Assembly: GCA_028554755.1 (NCBI GenBank)
Contig: JAPTOF010000003.1
Span: 5,975,501-6,039,500, forward strand
Reading direction: 5' to 3'
DNA from: Cordia subcordata
Taxonomy: Eukaryota > Streptophyta > Magnoliopsida > Boraginales > Cordiaceae
DNA: 64,000 bases
Both the position numbers and the translations under genes were made by a program. Below the pieces are notes generated by a model. The model was given only the letters and a program-made list of their open reading frames with translations, had not been told where the DNA came from and did no database searches. Positions 1 through 12,234 of the stretch are shown here, one piece after another. Position 1 is the stretch's first letter; each line of letters opens with the position of its first letter.

Positions 1-710
1 AGGTGTTAAGATTGAGACACCGAGACAACCAGATTCTTCTCAAAGACTAACAAAGAACCAACTATATAACTTAATCTGTTTCAAGTAAGACGTTAACACG
101 AATATACCGTCCATAGTCTTATCATGCACAATAACAGTAACCAAGACCTACCTAACAGAAAAATCAAAAACACTAGATGGATGAAGTAACCCATCAACCA
201 TGATTAGATTCAAAATCGAAAAGGCAAAGAAGGTTACTATCTTTATGTACAAATAAAGAGCAAAATGTTCACACCCTTGAGTGAAATTGTAAAATGTCAG
301 TTGAGATTAATAAAATGGTGAGCCTCACATACTTGGAAAACTTAACTATTCCTTCAGCTGCAATTTCACACGTTAATTCTCATCATATTTCAAAAAATTT
401 CGCCAAAAAACTTTTACACATTTGTTCTCTTTAGCATATCTTTTCAAATAAAATTATTAACACATTCATTAATCACATAAATATCAAAATCTTGTTCATT
501 TTGTGACCAATACACACATACGTATATATATGCACATATAAGGATATATAACACATGTCTAGATATATAAGTAATGAAAGACAAAACTATATATTGCATT
601 TCAAGTTTTTCGAGGTAAAATCTAAACGATTATTTGATATATTTCCCCTCTTTTTTTCCAGCAGATTTGTCATAAAACAAATACAAAGGATGTAAGGCTC
701 AGGAGGAGGA
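1..710. other. No confident gene; possible intron of a leftward gene
   Basis: AT-rich sequence with no long open frame on either strand. If the minus-strand exon proposed at 717-795 is real, this stretch would be its first intron, which would start with GTAAGC at 716-711 and leave the window at position 1. No coding exon is recognised here. A short TA/CA-rich low-complexity run lies near 510-570. Confidence 0.4.
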
Positions 711-860
711 GCTTACGCAGGCGGCGACGGTGGTGGTGGCGACGAGATTCTGAACAACCACCAGCAGCTTCTTTCTTCTGCTTCTGCTGCGAACCTTTTA
801 GTGATAGGGCGTCTCACTCGTTTTTATATAGCGAGTGGAAAACCCAAAACCCTAGGCATG
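711..860 (-). promoter_or_regulatory. Putative promoter and 5' exon of a leftward gene
   Basis: On the minus strand a TATATAAAAA box lies at 830-821, just downstream of a telo-box-like AAACCCTA/TAGGGTTT at about 846-855. About 30 bases after the TATA box the sequence becomes GC- and purine-rich, looks like a 5' UTR, lacks an ATG, and reaches a good splice donor GTAAGC at 716-711. Telo-box plus TATA plus an untranslated first exon is common in plant translation-related genes. The gene body would lie outside the window, so the product is unknown. Confidence 0.35.
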
Positions 861-960
861 GTTTGGTAAAATGCTTTTTGGGCTTAGTGGGCTATGCCTC
901 TTTGGATAAGATGCTTCTTGGGCTTAGTGGCCACTCATAAGGGGGTGGGTTAATAAAAAT
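808..960. repeat. Promoter-region duplication, copy 1
   Basis: This block holds the telo-box and the words TTGGGCTTAGTGG (twice) and GGGTTAATAAAAAT. It is clearly repeated in the same orientation at 3290-3415, where the TATA-like word, the CCCTAGG core and TTGGGCTTAGTGGGCT recur in the same order. The second copy is more decayed. The two copies flank about 2.4 kb that contains repeat-family copy A. Confidence 0.75.
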
Positions 961-1245
961 ATGGGAAAATTATAATTAGTCCTCGATTTTTTTTTAATTT
1001 TTTTAAATTGATCTTTATTATCTCAAAATGCTCAAATTAATCCTTAATATTTCATACAAATATTTAAATTAATCCATAATATTTTATAAATATATCAAAC
1101 TAATCCCTATCACTTAGAGATAGTTGTATTACGCCTTATAGTTTCATAAAGATAATCAAACTAATCTAAATTAATTGGAAAAAAAATTCATATTAGTCTT
1201 TAATATTTAATAAATTTACCCAGATTAGTCCCAATTTTCCATTCA

Positions 1246-1248
<3 letters not shown>

Positions 1249-1329
<81 letters not shown>

Positions 1330-1330
1330 A
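1249..1330. repeat. Compound (CT)n(TA)n microsatellite
   Basis: A run of CT dinucleotides from about 1249 to 1286 passes directly into TA dinucleotides to about 1316, then an interrupted TA tail. No gene is attached to it. Confidence 0.95.
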
Positions 1331-2470
1331 GTAGTATTTTTTTCTTTTTTAATTTATGCCACGTGCCATCATATTATACCTTGTTTTCCCCCAAAAAAAA
1401 TTAATCTATTTCTTTTTACTCATTTATTTGTATATTGCACAATTGTAATGTAACATACTTTTTGTTACATATTATATCTTATTTTCTACTTAGCTAAAAA
1501 AAGTAGAAATTGTTTGAATTTTTAAATTTTATGTGACATTTTAAAATATGATTGAATTACAAATAATCTATTAATTATTAGATAATTTTTTCAAACTATT
1601 TTATTTAGATTTATTATTGAGAAAATTTAGCCTTTGTTCAGATTCAGTATTGAGGTTAATTCTTTTAAGCATCATTAGAGTAATAGATTTTGTATTTCTA
1701 ATATAAATATACGTCTACATACATTGGAGTAAAAATAAAATTACTTTCAAAAATAGAATAAACAACTTTCTACACACACACACACATATATATTTGTTAT
1801 ACAATAATTTTTAAATATATATTGTAGTACTTTTAACTGACATTTTCAATAGAAAAAATAGTTAATATTTTTATTAAATTTTAATGTACTTAAGTCTATA
1901 TGTCAATTTGCATTTAGATTATTCTATCTTTTTTTAGTCCATATATAAAATCTTATCCTTCAAAACTTGTCTAATCTAAAATTACTTATTTGTTAATTTG
2001 TTTAATAATAAAAAAATAGATCAATAATTCACTTATTTTTATTAAACAATTATTTTAAAGACCTGTTATTTTTTATAATAAATTATTTTTAAGACTTCTT
2101 ATACTTTCATCTAATATATCTTACTATTTATAGATATATTTGTATTTTAGTGTTTACTATTTTATTTTTTAAAATTTTTCTACTTTTTTCTAAAATTAGT
2201 TCTACATTTTAAAACAATTATCCCATGTGTGTATCACATGGGTGTAAATCCAGTTTTTTCTTAAAATAGGGGGTAATTTAATAAATTTATAAACCATTAA
2301 TAACTAATATGAATGTTTTTAGACAATAAGTACTAGTTAGACTATATTTATAAAATACTAGGGATTAACTTAAATATTTTAAAACAATGAGAATCATAGC
2401 GCAAATTGTGCAATGTTCCTTACAAGGTGCTTATTCATTAAACATCATACTCCGTCACCTTAAAAAAAAA
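1331..2470. other. AT-rich intergenic stretch, no gene seen
   Basis: Very AT-rich sequence with short homopolymers and frequent stops in every frame. A short CA/TA run lies near 1771-1793. No coding, RNA or transposon signature was recognised. Confidence 0.6.
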
Positions 2471-3290
2471 AAAAAAAGAAAAGCTCTCTGCATTTCTCCC
2501 TCTCTTCTCTCATTTCTCTCTTGTCGTTCTTCTCTCTCCTCACCTCTCTCTTCTTATCTTCTTTGCTTCACTGGTGACACCATCGGTCATCCTACGCCAG
2601 ATAAAGACCATCATAAAATTTGTCTTTTTTCACTGATCGTAACAATATGCATCATGTCCAAGAAAACCTTCTAAGTATCGATTCACCATTAAAGCCCTTC
2701 GTCTTCTTCCTCATGCCGATGAAAATTTCGGCATCATCTCGCCACGCTACAACTATCAATCTTTTCCTCTCCTCGTTCATAGCTCCCATGTGGTATTTGG
2801 ATGCTCTAAGATCAATTCGCCATTAAAGCCCATCTTCACCTACAAGTATGCATACATATGGAGTGAACAAATAGTTGTGGGGGTAATAAACAAATATTCA
2901 ATGTATATATAAAAGTCAATGAACAAATAGTCATAGAATAGTGAACAAGTATTTGATGTATTTGTATATGTTTATGTGTATAAGAGAGTGTTAAACACAT
3001 ATATGAAAGTTAGTGAACAAATAATTGTGGAGTAATAAACAAATAGTTAGTGAATAAATAATTGTAGGGTAGTGAATAAATAGTCAGTGAACAAATAGTT
3101 GTAGGATAATAAATAAATAGTCAGTAAACAAATAGTCGTGAGATAGTAAACAAATAGTTGTGAGATAATAAACGAAAATATACTATGCATAAATAGTAAA
3201 GCATACTATTTAGACATAAAAAGAACACAATACTTAATGAAGGAACACCTTTTGAGAAACCATGATATAAGATCCAAGAATTATAACTCT
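2471..3290 (+). repeat. TGTTCACTA-array repeat family, copy A
   Basis: This block starts with a pyrimidine-rich tract (2480-2560), continues through a unique-looking 300 bp that includes CATGTCCAAGAAAACC near 2650, and then enters a degenerate tandem array of AGTGAACAAATAGT-type words (about 2858-3180). The same order is found inverted at 13925-14814, including the CATGTCCAAGAAAACC word and flanking words such as CCATGATATAA. A partial third copy is at 44575-44830. Open frames here (2387-2674, 2620-2826) are not conserved as protein between copies, so it looks non-coding. Element class unknown. Confidence 0.75.
2858..3180. repeat. Degenerate tandem array of AGTGAACAAATAGT units
   Basis: More than ten imperfect copies of a roughly 20-base word, alternating GTGAACAAATAGT and AATAAACAAATA forms separated by short G-rich links such as TGTGGGGTA. 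The array belongs to repeat-family copy A, and its reverse complement forms the array at 14060-14440. Confidence 0.8.
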
Positions 3291-3415
3291 AGACCTCGTT
3301 TTATATAGCAAGTAGAAACCATGTAAAACCCTAGGCCTCGCTTTGGTAACACTGCTTCTTGGGCTTAGTGGGCTGTTCGTAGTCCACTTAAGGATAGAGT
3401 TGGGTTGATAAAAAT
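3290..3415. repeat. Promoter-region duplication, copy 2 (decayed)
   Basis: Same orientation as 808-960. It keeps a TATATAGC word, AAACCCTAGG, CTTTGGTAA, TTCTTGGGCTTAGTGGGCT and GGGTTGATAAAAAT. The downstream GC-rich 5' UTR-like part of copy 1 is absent, so this copy is unlikely to drive a gene. Confidence 0.7.
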
Positions 3416-3564
3416 GTTAAGGTCCATAACTCTTATGGACGTCATTGATTTAGATTTCAAGAATCATTAATTACTAAGGATGGAGTTGGGTTAATTAAAA
3501 ATTTTAGGTCCACAACTCTTATAAACGTCGTTGATTTGGATTTTCATGGATCGCTAATTACTAA
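3392..3564. repeat. Two-copy tandem duplication, 86-bp unit
   Basis: Two head-to-tail copies start with GGATAGAGTTGGGTT (3392) and GGATGGAGTTGGGTT (3478). Each contains AGGTCCA(T/C)AACTCTTAT and ends in TAATTACTAA. They differ at a number of positions, so the duplication is not recent. Confidence 0.85.
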
Positions 3565-4735
3565 ATTGAAAAGGTCAAGTCAGTCTTTTCAGTCCTCAAC
3601 ATCCCATTATGTGAGAAATTGGAGAATAGTCAAACCTATTAGAGGTTTATTATAAATAAATTTATCTTGTATTTTTCAAGAAAGATTGTTATTATTTCTC
3701 AAATCATGACTCCAAATTACACGAAGGATCTAACTAAAAGAATTTAAATGTGTAACTAATCAAATGACTTATCCACTATTTGAGTGAAGGATTTTCTATT
3801 TAACAATGTAAGATTAAAAAAAAAAAAGTTGTGTTATTATTTTCAACTACGCCACACCAATTTATTCGCGAAATTTCCTGTCCGTCAAAGCCAATCACAG
3901 AAAAATTGAAACAATGGCTCTTCTTCTCGCAAAAATCAAAGTGTTGTATTATATTGCGTTGTTAAAAAGTTATTTTAATCATTTCATGTTTTATTCAATA
4001 CCATTGTGACAATATTGTGACAATATTTCTTTAATATTTATTTTACTATACTTTTGTAGGTGGACCATATCTTTGTTGTCCTCCATATAATAAAAAAAAT
4101 TTAACTTCTCCGCTTTGGTTCAAAGTTCCATCAATTATGATCTCAAACCAAGTTTCAAGATGAAAAATCAAATACAATTTCTTTTAATAAACTTTTAGGC
4201 TCTAAAAATCAATTTAACTTTCTAAAATAAAAAACCAAACTAGCTGAATTCAATTTTCCAAAGAAGTTCTATTTCTATTCAATTTAGAAAAACCACATGG
4301 TAATTAACATTTTGACTGTCCATAGAAAGAACATTCAATGTCATTAGGTAACCCCAAAATGCGGATCACCACGAATAGAGCACTTTTAATATCTTTGTTT
4401 ACTACTGCGGGCGAATTTTCACGGTCTGTGTGAATATAGAATATAAATATATTTCACAAAATTTAATCATTTATAAGCTTTTGATACTAATCATGTTTTT
4501 AACGAAAGTTTTGTAATGATTGAAACTTAAATTAAAAAAGTTTAAAAAAAAGATGAGTTGGGAAAAGGAAAACAATAAAAGGTAAATAATACATTTCTTA
4601 GAATTTAACTCATTTTTCTCATTCATAAAATTCTGAAATATGCCATTGAAAGAAAATCATGAACTGTCCTCTAAATAATTATGAGTTGTGTATAATTTAT
4701 ATTATTATGTATAGTTTCATCGAAAATTGATTTGC

Positions 4736-4738
<3 letters not shown>
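3565..4738. other. Intergenic, nothing recognised
   Basis: AT-rich sequence with no supported open frame, terminal repeat or structured element. Confidence 0.6.

Positions 4739-4776
<38 letters not shown>
4739..4776. repeat. (TA)n microsatellite
   Basis: About 18 uninterrupted TA dinucleotides. They are responsible for the Tyr-Ile repeat in the spurious minus-strand frame at 4671-4934. Confidence 0.95.
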
Positions 4777-4777
<1 letters not shown>

Positions 4778-6270
4778 CTGTATGTATAGTTTGCCATAAA
4801 AGCAAATTTGACAACGAGATATTTATATTCCCAAAAAAGCAAATGACAAAGGTGGTCTTGAAGAGAAAAAAGTCACAATAGTGTGACACGTTGAATAAAA
4901 AAGACAAAAACATTAGTTTATAATATAGGTACACATATGATCCTCTTTATTAGAGAAAATATAACTTCTAAACATCTAGTATACCTCCTTCAAAGTGGGG
5001 AATCGTTCAAATAAACTAGCTACCACTGGTTTTCCAGGATCAGGCTTTCTATTTTTCGATATCTTCTTGTATATGGATTCAAAATATTTACATGCAAAAT
5101 GGTGTGAATTTGTAGGGATCATACTTATTTCATGCACAATTCCCTTGTACAAGTAGTGGAATGGTTATTCAGGATGATCTTACCACTCAGATGCATTTCG
5201 ACTGTGACGGGGATGTCGATTGATGAAGCTGAAGCAGTGAAAACTCTTGAGTTCAAGCTGCTTCTCTACCTTCATCACAAACAAATAATTTTCAACAAAT
5301 TAAATGAGTATCATAACAAAACAAAGATAAGAAATGAAATTATTAACTCAAATTACGAATTTGACAAACATAAATTGGGTTTTTTTTTTTTTAATTTCAA
5401 GAAACACCATATTTGAAAGAGAGGCAATGAGATGTGGATAGTAACAGAGCCGAAGTGGGGAGAGATGTGGTAGGAAAAAGGTTATAATAGATATTTGCAT
5501 GTTCTGCTCAAGGGCTGATATAGGAATTAAAATATATAGTAAATAAAAAACATGTCATCCGTGTTTACGATGGCCATGCACAGTAATGGTCTTAGAAGAT
5601 ACCAAGGTGCCGGATGGAAGACGAACCCCTTATCTAGTTAAACATCCTTACTCCAGGCACCTCATATGTCTCAGATTAGCACATAATCCCAGAATGAAAA
5701 GAAGGCCTGGTAGCATTCTAAATTCAACATTATATAGTTCTTCCCAGATGTGACCCAAGTAAGCATATTGTGAGCCACCAACATTCATGTTAGAAGAAAC
5801 AACTCCTGCATTTCTATGACTATAATTCGAGAAATTACTTGGATAAAATTAGAGATCTCACCTTCAACAGCAGCCTTTGGTCAGCATCTTAGAAACAGTG
5901 CCTTGAGTTAACATATCCGCTGAAGCAATGTATTGGTCAACTTGATGCAACACGGAAGTGGTCAGAGCCTCTCAGCAACATTGATATAAATAGTAGCAGG
6001 AGGGTGTTGACAATGCTTCAATAACGCAGCTAACCATTTGTAATTTTGCGTCAACCTTCAAAATTTTAAGGATCTTCTAATCTCAACACCCACATTAAAT
6101 GATGCCAATGCTAACAAAAATGCTGACATTACAATGACATCCTACAGACATTCCCAAGAAATTTCGCCACAACTTCTCTTTCAGAAGTCAGAGAACCTAC
6201 AAGCCACCAATGTCTGCAAATAGAACATTGGTTTGGCTAAGCAACGCCATCCAAGTGTTTGCTATAGCTT
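4777..6270. other. Intergenic and probable 3' flank of the EMB1270-like gene
   Basis: No convincing gene. The segment from about 5560 to 6270 is less AT-rich and lies just downstream of the minus-strand stop at 6271, so part of it is probably that gene's 3' UTR. The plus-strand frame at 5132-5416 ends in a poly-T-derived Phe run and matches nothing I know. Confidence 0.5.
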
Positions 6271-9200
6271 TCATTGATTAGCCATCCTGACAAATTTTTT
6301 CTTCCTGAACTTTCTTACGCTCTTCAGTGGCATCCCTTTGCTCTTCAACTTGGCCAACCTCTCCTCCCGTCCCTCAATGTCAGCGTGAATGACTATATCT
6401 CTTTTCTCATTCGATAGCAGAGCAAGTCTTGAGAATTTCTTTGGCCCTACTTGCCCAAGCCTCTCAGTCATATCCTTGAAAGCAGGAACAAGGCCACGTC
6501 TAATATAACACCCATCAATTAGCTGCATTGAGTTTGTCTCAGGAAGGGTAGGGTTATTTCTTAACTCAAGATCATAGCAGAATGGGGAATCCTTCAACCA
6601 CATACGCAATGAATGAGCTTTGGCGACAAGAAGCCCACTTCGGGTTTTACAAGGTAAAAAAGGAGACCCCATCTCCCAAAGGTAGATCTTCACAGTGCTG
6701 TTTAAAGAAACATTATTGTAACTGGATGTGCCAGTAATGAGTACCACAGACTTTGGAGATTCAGGGAAACCCTCCAAAGATGCATCCTGTACATATTAGA
6801 TTCTGTCAAATGCCAATGCAAAAGATTCTTGACAGAAAAGCTTACATGAGAGGCTTCCTTTGAAATCACATTCAATGGTTAATCATGGAACTAGTTAAAA
6901 TAGTGAAAAGGGTCGAGAATTTTGATACTACTAGATATAGGGACATCAACCAAAATCAACAGTAATCAAATATATGGATCTCAGATTACAGCCCATTCTA
7001 TCTCAAAGAATGCTTGCTCTTGATTTTCCACTATGTTTTAGACAAGAGTCACAACTAGTATATGTTAGTTAAAGAAAAAAGGATATGTAGCTGTGGCAGT
7101 ACTTATACCTTGAAAGTAGTAACAACTTATAGTTAGAATAACTCTTAAAAAATATATTTTATATATATGTATGAAAGTTGGCAAGTAAGCCTCAAATGGA
7201 AAATGTGGACATTCAATATTGAATGGGGGTCAAAAATATGGGAAACTACTATTTACCTGACCAAAAACATTGTGAAATGTAGAAAGCCATTGAATGTGCT
7301 AGGCATCTTTAAACACTATAATACATCATAAGGAATCATCAAAATGATGGTAACTAGCTAGCTTTAAAGTTCGCATGTATATTTAAAAATAGAAGAGCTA
7401 CTCCAGAGATTGAAAATGGAGAATCATTAAGGCAACGAGACAACTCAAGACATTGATATGGAAAAATTTTTAAGGAGAAAAACTTTGCCTGCATGTGGTC
7501 AAGCCATAAAGTTAAGCCAACAAGAGCAGCACCAGCAGACAATTTCCTGAAGTCAGCTCCCCAGTCCTTGTCAGCCACCCTATTTACAAAATAAACATGG
7601 TAGAAATAGCGGACGAAGATAAAGAAGCAAGAATGGGTTTGAAAAATGAATTAAAGGGCATGCAGCTATACTATTCTACATTGACATGTAATGCCCTACA
7701 CATGATAATTTAGAAAAAAGAAATTCACATATCAACAACAGTTTTGCGAAATTCCCTCTCCCTGCATGCTGGGCATAGGAAATCAATATGGCCTCATTGA
7801 GATCTTACTTCAAACCTTACAAGGCAAAATTGCAGACAATAGCACTGGATCAAATATTACAACTAGGCATCCCTTGATGACAAAACCACATTTCTGAGTA
7901 TAATGGATTTCTTAGCTCATTCTAGTGGTCCTTCTTAGGCAGCAAACACTGCACAATACCAAATTTTTTTGGCTTGAAATTTACATGCAATATCCATGTT
8001 AGATTAGAATTTTCCAGCCGAACATCTTTCAATATTCAAAGTTGCCAGTCCATGGGAAGCAATACAATATCAACAAGCTCTTTGTATTTTGAGCATGACA
8101 CTACCAATAAGGAATAATATAAAACTATTAGGCACATTCAGTTGTTACCTGTACACGTCGTGGTGATAGATATTTCTTTTTATTGCCAGTTGGAAAATCC
8201 ATGATGCAGTGGCCCGTTGTTCAAAAGCCCACAGCAGGTCTTCCAAGGCATTGACAAAGTTAAAAGCTGCATTATCTTCCAGAGGTTGCAGTTTCTCGAG
8301 GTAGTGGTCTAATTCTGTCACCAGTGACTCTGAATTCTTTGACATCAGCCTAACGAAAGGTATTCAATGTCATTTGCGGAAGAAATAATTTGGAGAGAAA
8401 ATGTAAGGAAAAGGATAGCGAAAATAGATGTTGACACTACCTGATCGGTAGATCAAAACCAGCATCACTAATAGCATTTAGAAGAATCATGGCTTCTTTG
8501 GTGTTATGGCATAAACTTGCAGCCCGGACAAAGCAAGTCCATATCCTCTGGTCTGGCTCTAGACCTTCTTCTTTCATCTGCAAGAGCTTCTGGATGCCAG
8601 TATTATATTCTCCACTATTAAGATAAGCATCAATAACTGAGCTATATGGTAATGTAGTTAGATTTGCACCCATTGATTTTATGTTATCCAGCACTTTTTC
8701 GGCTTCACTGGGACAGCCTGAGCTGCTATAAGAAGTCATAAGCAAATGCATCGTAGCAATAGTGGGCTCTACTCCAGAATCCTTCATCATGACCAGTAAC
8801 TTTTCAGCTTTAGAATGATTTCCGGAGCTTCTGTACATTTTCATCATTAAGTGATAAAAAGAGCGATCAAGCTTCTGCCCTTCTGACCTCAGCCATTCAA
8901 AGAGTTCCTCAGCTTGTTCCACTGTCAGCTGTTTAGCAAATGCTGCAATCAGGCTCTTGTAGGTGTCCAACTGAGGCTTTAGATCTTGGCGCCTCATCTC
9001 GTGTAATATCAAAAGAGCTTCTTCTGGCCTACGGTCCCTACAATACATTACTATCAATGTACTGTACGTTTCCTCATCTGGCTTCACTCCAGCTCCTTGC
9101 ATCTGCTGGTATACTTGAACTGTCTTCTTAAAATCTTCAATCTTCGTATATAACTTAAGCATACAGTTCCATATAGAAATATCAGGTTGCAACCCTGCTT

Positions 9201-12024
9201 CCTGCATCTCAGAGAACATGGCTTCAACATCCCTTACTTGATTTCCCCTGGACAGCAACCCAATCATAACTCTATAGAGGTGCATGGTAGGAAAATACCC
9301 TGCAGCTCTCATTCCATTATATATTTTCTTTACTTCAAAAATGTTTCGTGCTTTTGCAAATGCCTCAAGCATCAAAAGAATAGAACTCTTGCTTATAGTG
9401 AAACCCATATCTTGTAGTTCCTCAATCAAAACATAGATCTCAGTTAATCTTTCATCCACAATCAATGCTTGGATGAGACCATTAATAGTGTCTACGGTTG
9501 GGGAAGGACCATCTTTCGTCATTGTATTAAAAGCAGCCCTTGCTTTCTCATAGCAACCGTTTGCAGCGTAAGCTTGTATTAGTGCATTCCAAACCTTCCG
9601 ATCCAAAGCTGCACAACTCTGTCTAAGGCTCCCTACGACACGCTCTGCCTTTTCCAGTAGTTTCAACTTACCATAAGCCTCAATAAGGCCAACATAGACT
9701 GATACGTCATGTACAAGAGAACCATTTTTCTTAGCTTGATGAACAAGGCGATGAGCTGTCTCTGGAAAACCCATCCTACAATATACTACAGACATTATTT
9801 GGCATATATCCTGAGAAGGTTCCAAACCGTGGAATCTCATATCACAGTATATTTGAGAAGCATCAGCAAATTGCTCCGTTTCTTCACAGCATTTGATGAG
9901 GGACTCGTACATAGCATAGTTTGTACTAGACAAACTGAAGCTGTAATTATTACGGTATTCATTCAAAGCAGCATCCACTTTATGAGCTTTGCAAAGAATA
10001 ACAACCAAGGCTTCAGTTATAAAATGCTGCGAACTGGGTGAGTGTTCTTTCAGAAAGTAAAGCAATTCTATTGCTTCCAAGTGCTTTCCAGATGAACTAT
10101 ATGAACTCAAAATGGACATCAAGTTATTGTGGTCCAGTTCATAACCTTTGCTAATTGCTAATCTCAAACTTCTAGCTGCAATATCATAGCATTCTGCCTT
10201 AGTAAGTATACATGAAATAACTTGTGGACTCAAATCGCATAATTCTTCCATGTCCTTTACCAGTTCCTTGATATATTCTTCCTCACCTTCTCTTCCAAGC
10301 AATCGGAACATAGACTCATAGAGAGAAAAATCTGGAGCAAATTCATCATGAACCATGTCACGATATAACATCACTGCCTTCTGGACGTCATTAGACCTCA
10401 AATAAATATCCAACATGACAGAGTATGCCAGGTGATCTGGTCTAATTCCAGACCGCAGCATGCATTTAAACATCTCTTCAGCTTGCATTCGCTTCCCAGC
10501 CTTTGCATAGCCGCAAATCAAAGCACTATATGTTCGCAAAGTGGGTTTAACACCTTCATTTAGCATCTCTGACATCACGTTTGCGGCCTCTGTCATCTTA
10601 TTTGCTTTCCCAAATGCGTCAATAAGTACAGTATACGTGACAACATCGGGACTACGGCCAGACGATTTCATGTCTTTGTACATTTGCAATGCGAGGTCAT
10701 GCTGACCCTGTTTTCCATGCATGTGGATGATGGTGTTATGAGTCATCTCATCCTTTGCGAATCCCATCTTTACCATTTCTTCACAAATATCCTTCACCTT
10801 GTTAACATTTCCTTCCCTTGCAAAGGCATAGAGTAGAGAATTATATGTCACTGCATCTGGAAAGAATCCCTTTGACTGGAGCTCCTTAAAGAGCCACTCC
10901 GCCTTATCAGCAAGTCCACATCTCCCATATACTGAAATCATGGCATTATACGTCCACAAATCAGGTTGACATTTGTTTGCTTCCATATCAGCATAAACCT
11001 TCATGGCCTCCTCCAAATTGGACTCCCGTGAACAAGCACTAATAAGAGTGTTGTAAGTAATTATATCAGGCCGAACCCCTGAACTTCTCACTTCATCCAA
11101 AAGTTCAATTCCCAAGTCCTGTTCCATAGGGCCTGATCGGAGTCGTGCATTTATCAGTGTATTCAAACTCACAAGGTCAGGCGTACACCCACGCTCCTTC
11201 ATCAAATGAAGCAATTCTTGAACCTTACCAAACCTACCATTCCGAGCATAAACACCCATCATCGCATTATACACTTGGACAGTATTCCCAACACTAGACT
11301 CGGCCCGGGCAAAAATCTCAGCAGCCAAGGCTTCCTGATTGGCCTTGCCTAAGACAGCCAGCATTGTCGCCAGCATCCGCACATTAGGAGAATACCAATG
11401 CCTAAGGTTCAACCACTCATAAACCTCCAAAGCGCGCTGCCAACTAGACTGACCAACCCATTTAACCACAAAACAAAAATCATTCGGTGTCATTTGCACC
11501 TGCCTATCATCCAACACATCAGCCACAAATTCTTCAGGCTTCAACTGCAAAATCCTATCAGTCAAAAACTGAACCCTATTCCGCCAATCTTTCGCCCTCT
11601 TCAACGCCAATTTGGTCATTTTCTTTACCTTAGTCCTACTAGGCCTACCCAACACCTCTAATCCTTCATCACCCACATTCACAAAACCCTCCTCAGCCAC
11701 TAAAGATGCCCCGTTTTCTTGCTCATTCTTCACATATTCATCACAAATAGCATCATCTGTGACATGGGTCGGCGGCGTTGGAGCAAAAAGGTGTGACCTT
11801 TCTTTGGTTTCCGCAAATTTCAAATGGGGCCATCTCACTGCAGGTGAGGCCCTGCTATAGCTAAATTTCTTTGCAGTTTCATGTTCACCATTTTCAGTAG
11901 TAGAAGATGAAAAAGAAGTTGGGCAATCTAAAGAAGAAGAGGTGTGTGCTCGTACCTTGGATTTTCTATTTGAACAAAATAATGGTGGTTGAGGTGTGAT
12001 ACTTAGCAACCCAGTGTATGCCAT
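6271..12024 (-). CDS. EMB1270: PPR-SMR protein, EMB1270 (At3g18110) orthologue, four exons
   Basis: Exons on the minus strand are 12024-8441, 8349-8149, 7579-7489 and 6786-6271. Joined, they give 4392 bases, or 1463 residues (Arabidopsis EMB1270: about 1440). The start is ATG at 12024; the same frame runs upstream without another ATG until a stop, so a longer protein is not supported. An N-terminal Ser-rich stretch fits a chloroplast transit peptide. Exon 1 encodes about 28 P-type PPR repeats (for example RPDIITYNTLIS and KPDEETYSTLIV). Exons 2-4 encode the conserved tail, including LSAGAALVGLTLWLDHMQ and VLITGTSSYN, an SMR-like domain whose usual LDxH is degenerate. EMB1270 is embryo-essential in Arabidopsis and is reported to help splice chloroplast group II introns. 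No internal stop or frameshift is seen, so the gene looks functional. Confidence 0.93.
6787..7488 (-). other. Last intron of the EMB1270-like gene, with a GC-AG boundary
   Basis: Exon 3 ends CACATGCAG and is followed by GCAAAG (7488-7483) instead of GT. The acceptor is TACAG at 6791-6787. Using this GC donor joins His-Met-Gln to Asp-Ala-Ser in phase 0 and reproduces the order conserved in EMB1270. No GT donor close by preserves the reading frame and sequence. GC-AG introns are a known minority class, with consensus AG/GCAAGT. Confidence 0.85.
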
Positions 12025-12074
12025 TTGCAGCAGCTTCTGATGCTTTTCAAGGCTATTAATTGTACCAAAATTAT

Positions 12075-12092
12075 TCAATTCATTGATGCCAT
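12075..12092 (-). other. Possible five-codon upstream ORF
   Basis: Minus-strand ATG at 12092 opens MASMN and stops with TGA at 12077-12075, about 50 bases before the main start and in another frame. It would affect translation only if transcription begins upstream of it, which cannot be seen. Confidence 0.3.
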
Positions 12093-12234
12093 TAATAGTT
12101 GCAACTGATTAAAAAAGAAAAAAAAAATGGAGGATTTTAATCCAAGTAATGCATAATTGCTGATATTCTTGGTGCTGATATTTTCTTTTAGCGGGTTGTT
12201 TTCTTATCTAGTTTTTGGACACTACCCGGGAACT

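Noticed and set aside
2387..2826. Plus-strand frames rich in Ser and Leu
   Set aside because: They translate the pyrimidine-rich tract of repeat copy A; the inverted copy B does not preserve the frame.
5132..5416. A 94-residue plus-strand frame
   Set aside because: It ends in a poly-T-derived Phe run and has no recognised domain or splice partner, so I could not support it as a gene.
8940..11860. Several plus-strand frames inside the EMB1270-like gene
   Set aside because: They are antisense shadows of the long PPR exon and have no motif of their own.
12025..12078. An N-terminal extension of the EMB1270-like protein starting at 12078
   Set aside because: The codon at 12078 is TTG, and there is no in-frame ATG upstream before a stop; the first ATG is at 12024.
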